Source: Burkholderia sp. FERM BP-3421 | GTDB lineage: Bacteria > Pseudomonadota > Gammaproteobacteria > Burkholderiales > Burkholderiaceae | Direction: 5' to 3' | NCBI RefSeq assembly: GCF_028657905.1 | Contig: NZ_CP117781.1 | Coordinates: 2,108,001-2,172,000, forward strand | DNA length: 64,000 nt | Program-made: the position numbers and the translations under genes | Shown: positions 61,937 to 64,000 of the stretch, one piece after another | Numbering within the stretch: the first letter of the stretch is position 1 | Layout: every line of letters begins with the position of its first letter | The notes under the pieces: model-generated | What the model was told of the DNA's origin: nothing | The model's input: the letters and a program-made list of their open reading frames with translations, nothing else | Databases searched by the model: none

Positions 61937-63559
61937 ATGAACCAGTTGAAAATTGCCACCCGGCTCACCTTGTTGATCACCTTGCTGTCCGTGTTGCTGC
62001 TGCTGATCGGCAGCTTCGGCCTGTGGGGCGTGCACAAGACCGAGGCGGCACTGGAAAGCGTCTACAGCGACCGGCTGGAGCCCACCCGGCAGCTTGCGGA
62101 AATCAGCGACCGCCTGATGCGCGACCGGCTCGCGCTCGCTTCCGCGGCGCTGACGCCGGATCCGGCCGCGGTCGCGGCCAGCATTGCGATCGTCGAGGAG
62201 AACGCCGTCGCGTCGAACCGGCTGTGGCTCGCCTACCAGGCCACCCATCTCACGCCGCAGGAGCAGCAGCTCGCGCGGCAGTTCGCGGCCGCGCGCCAGC
62301 AGTTCATCGAGCGCGGCCTGCAGCCGGTCGTCGCCGCGCTGCGCGCGAACCAGAGCGACGAGGCGCGCCGCATCGTGGTCGAGCAGTTGCGCCCGCTGTT
62401 CCAGCCGGTGCGCGCGAGCAACGAGGCGCTGCAGAAGCTGCAGGAAAGCGAGGCGCGGCTCGAATTCGGCGCGGCGCGCGCACGCTACGAGACGATGCGC
62501 CTCGTGTTCCTGTTCGTGATCCTCTCCGGCGTGGCGATCGCCGCCGCGCTCGGCCTGTGGATCACGCGCTCGATCGGCCGCGAACTCGGCGCGGAACCCG
62601 GCGAGGCCGCGGCGCTCGCGCGCCGGGTCGCGGCCGGCGATCTCAGCGTGCATATCACGCTGAAGCGCGGCGACCGCGACAGCCTGATGGCGCAGCTCGA
62701 AACGATGCAGACGAGCCTGGCCGGCATCGTCGGACGGATGCGGCTGAACGCGCAGAACGTCGCGACCGCGAGCGCGCAGATCGCGCAGGGCAACCTCGAC
62801 CTGAGCCAGCGCACCGAGGAACAGGCGAGCGCGCTCGAACAAACCTCGGCGACGATGGAACAGCTGAGTTCCACGGTGCGGCAGAACGCGGACAACGCGA
62901 AGCAGGCGAACCAGCTCGCGATCAGCGCGTGCACGATCTCGACCGAAGGCGGCGCGGTGGTCGAGCAGGTGGTCGGCACGATGAAGCAGATCAACGGCAG
63001 CTCCGCGCGGATCGCCGACATCGTCGGCATCATCGAGGGCATCGCATTCCAGACCAACATCCTTGCGCTGAACGCCGCCGTCGAGGCCGCGCGCGCCGGC
63101 GAAGAAAGCCGCGGCTTCGCGGTCGTGGCGGGCGAGGTCCGCAATCTCGCCCAGCGCAGCGCCGACGCCGCCAAGGAGGTCAAGCAGTTGATCGGCGCGA
63201 GCATCGAGCGCGTCGTGCACGGCGGCGCGCTGGTCGATCAGGCGGGTTCGACGATGCGCGACATCGTCGGCTCGATCGCGCGCGTCACCGACCTGATGGG
63301 CGAGATCAGCGCGGCGAGCACCGAGCAGAGCGTCGGCGTCGCGCAGATCGGGCAGGCCGTGACCCAGATGGACCAGGCGACCCAGCAGAACGCGGCGCTC
63401 GTGGAGCAATGCGCGGCCGCGGCCGAGAACCTCAAGGAGCAGGCGCGCGACATGCTCGCGGCCGTCGAGATCTTCAAGCTCGCGAACCCGCCCGATGGGT
63501 TCGCGCCCGGCGCGCCGACGCCCCGGCATCCGGCGCGGGCGATGTTGATGCCGGCGTGA
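61937..63559 (+). CDS. Methyl-accepting chemotaxis protein
   Basis: This 540-residue chemoreceptor has a first membrane helix (about 7-28), a four-helix-bundle-type periplasmic domain (about 35-188), a second helix (about 190-213), a HAMP region and a cytoplasmic signalling domain with the hairpin tip EGIAFQTNILALNAAVEAAR. It should relay a ligand signal to CheA/CheW. Tar-like layout. ATG 61937 fits the helix; the open frame continues upstream to 61871. The ligand is unknown. Confidence 0.92.
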   Translation: MNQLKIATRLTLLITLLSVLLLLIGSFGLWGVHKTEAALESVYSDRLEPTRQLAEISDRLMRDRLALASAALTPDPAAVAASIAIVEENAVASNRLWLAYQATHLTPQEQQLARQFAAARQQFIERGLQPVVAALRANQSDEARRIVVEQLRPLFQPVRASNEALQKLQESEARLEFGAARARYETMRLVFLFVILSGVAIAAALGLWITRSIGRELGAEPGEAAALARRVAAGDLSVHITLKRGDRDSLMAQLETMQTSLAGIVGRMRLNAQNVATASAQIAQGNLDLSQRTEEQASALEQTSATMEQLSSTVRQNADNAKQANQLAISACTISTEGGAVVEQVVGTMKQINGSSARIADIVGIIEGIAFQTNILALNAAVEAARAGEESRGFAVVAGEVRNLAQRSADAAKEVKQLIGASIERVVHGGALVDQAGSTMRDIVGSIARVTDLMGEISAASTEQSVGVAQIGQAVTQMDQATQQNAALVEQCAAAAENLKEQARDMLAAVEIFKLANPPDGFAPGAPTPRHPARAMLMPA

Positions 63560-63614
63560 GTGCTGGTGGGGCTATCATCCAGCCATTCCGCCCACTCACG
63601 ACGCCTGCCCCTCC

Positions 63615-64000
63615 ATGCCTTCAACGCACGCCTCACGACGTATCGAATTGGTCCCGATGGACGACGCCGCGTTCGCGGCCTACCGCGCCGACACGCTGAA
63701 CCACTACGCCGCCGACACGCTGCGCGCTGACGGCGGCACCGCGGAGGAAGCCGCCGCGCGCGAAGAGGAGTCCTTGCTCAAGCTGCTGCCCGATGGCGTC
63801 CGGACGCCGTCGCAACACCTGTTCGTGCTGGTCGATCCGGATGCGGACGAGCCGGTCGGGTATCTATGGCTGGGACGAACCCAGACCCTGCGCGGCGAGT
63901 CCGGATTCATCTACGATCTGTTCGTGCAGCCGAACCATCGCGGCAACGGTTACGGCACGCAGGCACTGCACGCTGCCGAGGCGTGGGCGCGCGACGCCGG
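63615..64000 (+). CDS. GNAT N-acetyltransferase, truncated by the window end
   Basis: An open frame from ATG 63615 runs to the right edge with 128 codons visible. HLFVLVDPDADEPVGYLWLG, then SGFIYDLFVQPNHRG and NGYGTQALHAAEAWARD are GNAT acetyl-CoA-binding features. The rest lies outside the window. It begins 55 bases after the chemoreceptor gene. Confidence 0.8.
   Translation, partial: MPSTHASRRIELVPMDDAAFAAYRADTLNHYAADTLRADGGTAEEAAAREEESLLKLLPDGVRTPSQHLFVLVDPDADEPVGYLWLGRTQTLRGESGFIYDLFVQPNHRGNGYGTQALHAAEAWARDA

Noticed and set aside
1..64000. CRISPR arrays, tRNA and rRNA genes
   Set aside because: No regularly spaced repeats, cloverleaf-like sequences or rRNA segments were noticed on reading both strands by eye.

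Overview
The window is high-GC, densely coded bacterial DNA that reads as Burkholderia sensu stricto, probably a plant- or soil-associated species. This is inferred from gene content: an EstB-type family VIII esterase like the one described from B. gladioli, an iaaA-gsiABCD-dmpA-dppA peptide locus, a DUF2917/MocR pair, several LysR, TetR and GNAT genes, and strong GC bias at third codon positions. No rRNA, tRNA, CRISPR array or intact transposon was seen.

Layout. (1) 1-3.5 kb, minus strand: the end of a biosynthetic cluster, with a fatty acyl-AMP ligase/ACP/ketosynthase megasynthase running off the left edge and a sphingosine-1-phosphate-lyase-like PLP enzyme directly upstream of it. (2) 3.5-5.5 kb: AT-richer, gene-poor DNA with a decayed IS3-family transposase. 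(3) 5.5-14.8 kb, minus strand: an eight-gene peptide/glutathione uptake and hydrolysis operon led by a MurR/RpiR regulator. (4) 15.1-15.7 kb: relic of a DUF2778 (Tlde1-type) type VI effector gene with its membrane immunity-like partner. (5) 16.7-18.3 kb: a subtilase lipoprotein gene split by a one-base shift in a C-rich tract. (6) 18.6-40.1 kb: a mosaic of housekeeping and accessory genes, comprising BetT, EstB, PanB, two MocR regulators, a metallo-hydrolase, HAD, NYN-LOTUS, a phosphoesterase plus di-heme peroxidase pair, a TetR-linked thioesterase/Rieske/acyl ligase module, a small gene behind two LexA boxes, and a DUF4153 membrane protein.

(7) 40.5-45.6 kb, minus strand: a family 2A encapsulin locus. 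It encodes a rhodanese, a serine acetyltransferase, an XRE regulator, the SrpI-type shell and a cysteine desulfurase with a long disordered cargo domain. Together these suggest cysteine synthesis, sulfur mobilisation and storage of sulfur in a protein shell. (8) 46.6-48.8 kb: a response regulator and an acetyl-CoA hydrolase/CoA-transferase. (9) 49.2-56.4 kb, plus strand: a seven-gene phosphonate operon. PEP mutase, phosphonopyruvate decarboxylase and 2-AEP transaminase form the C-P backbone; two nucleotidyltransferases, a CDP-alcohol phosphatidyltransferase, a 2OG-Fe(II) oxygenase and a flippase-like membrane protein suggest that the product is a membrane phosphonolipid. (10) 56.7-64 kb: a small cytochrome c, LysR/SDR and MFS/LysR divergent pairs, a chemoreceptor and a GNAT gene cut by the right edge.

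Many adjacent genes overlap by ATGA, so translational coupling is common in the peptide, encapsulin and phosphonate operons. The least explained items are the hybrid megasynthase with its S1P-lyase-like partner, the phosphonolipid operon, the LexA-boxed small gene and the broken T6SS effector.
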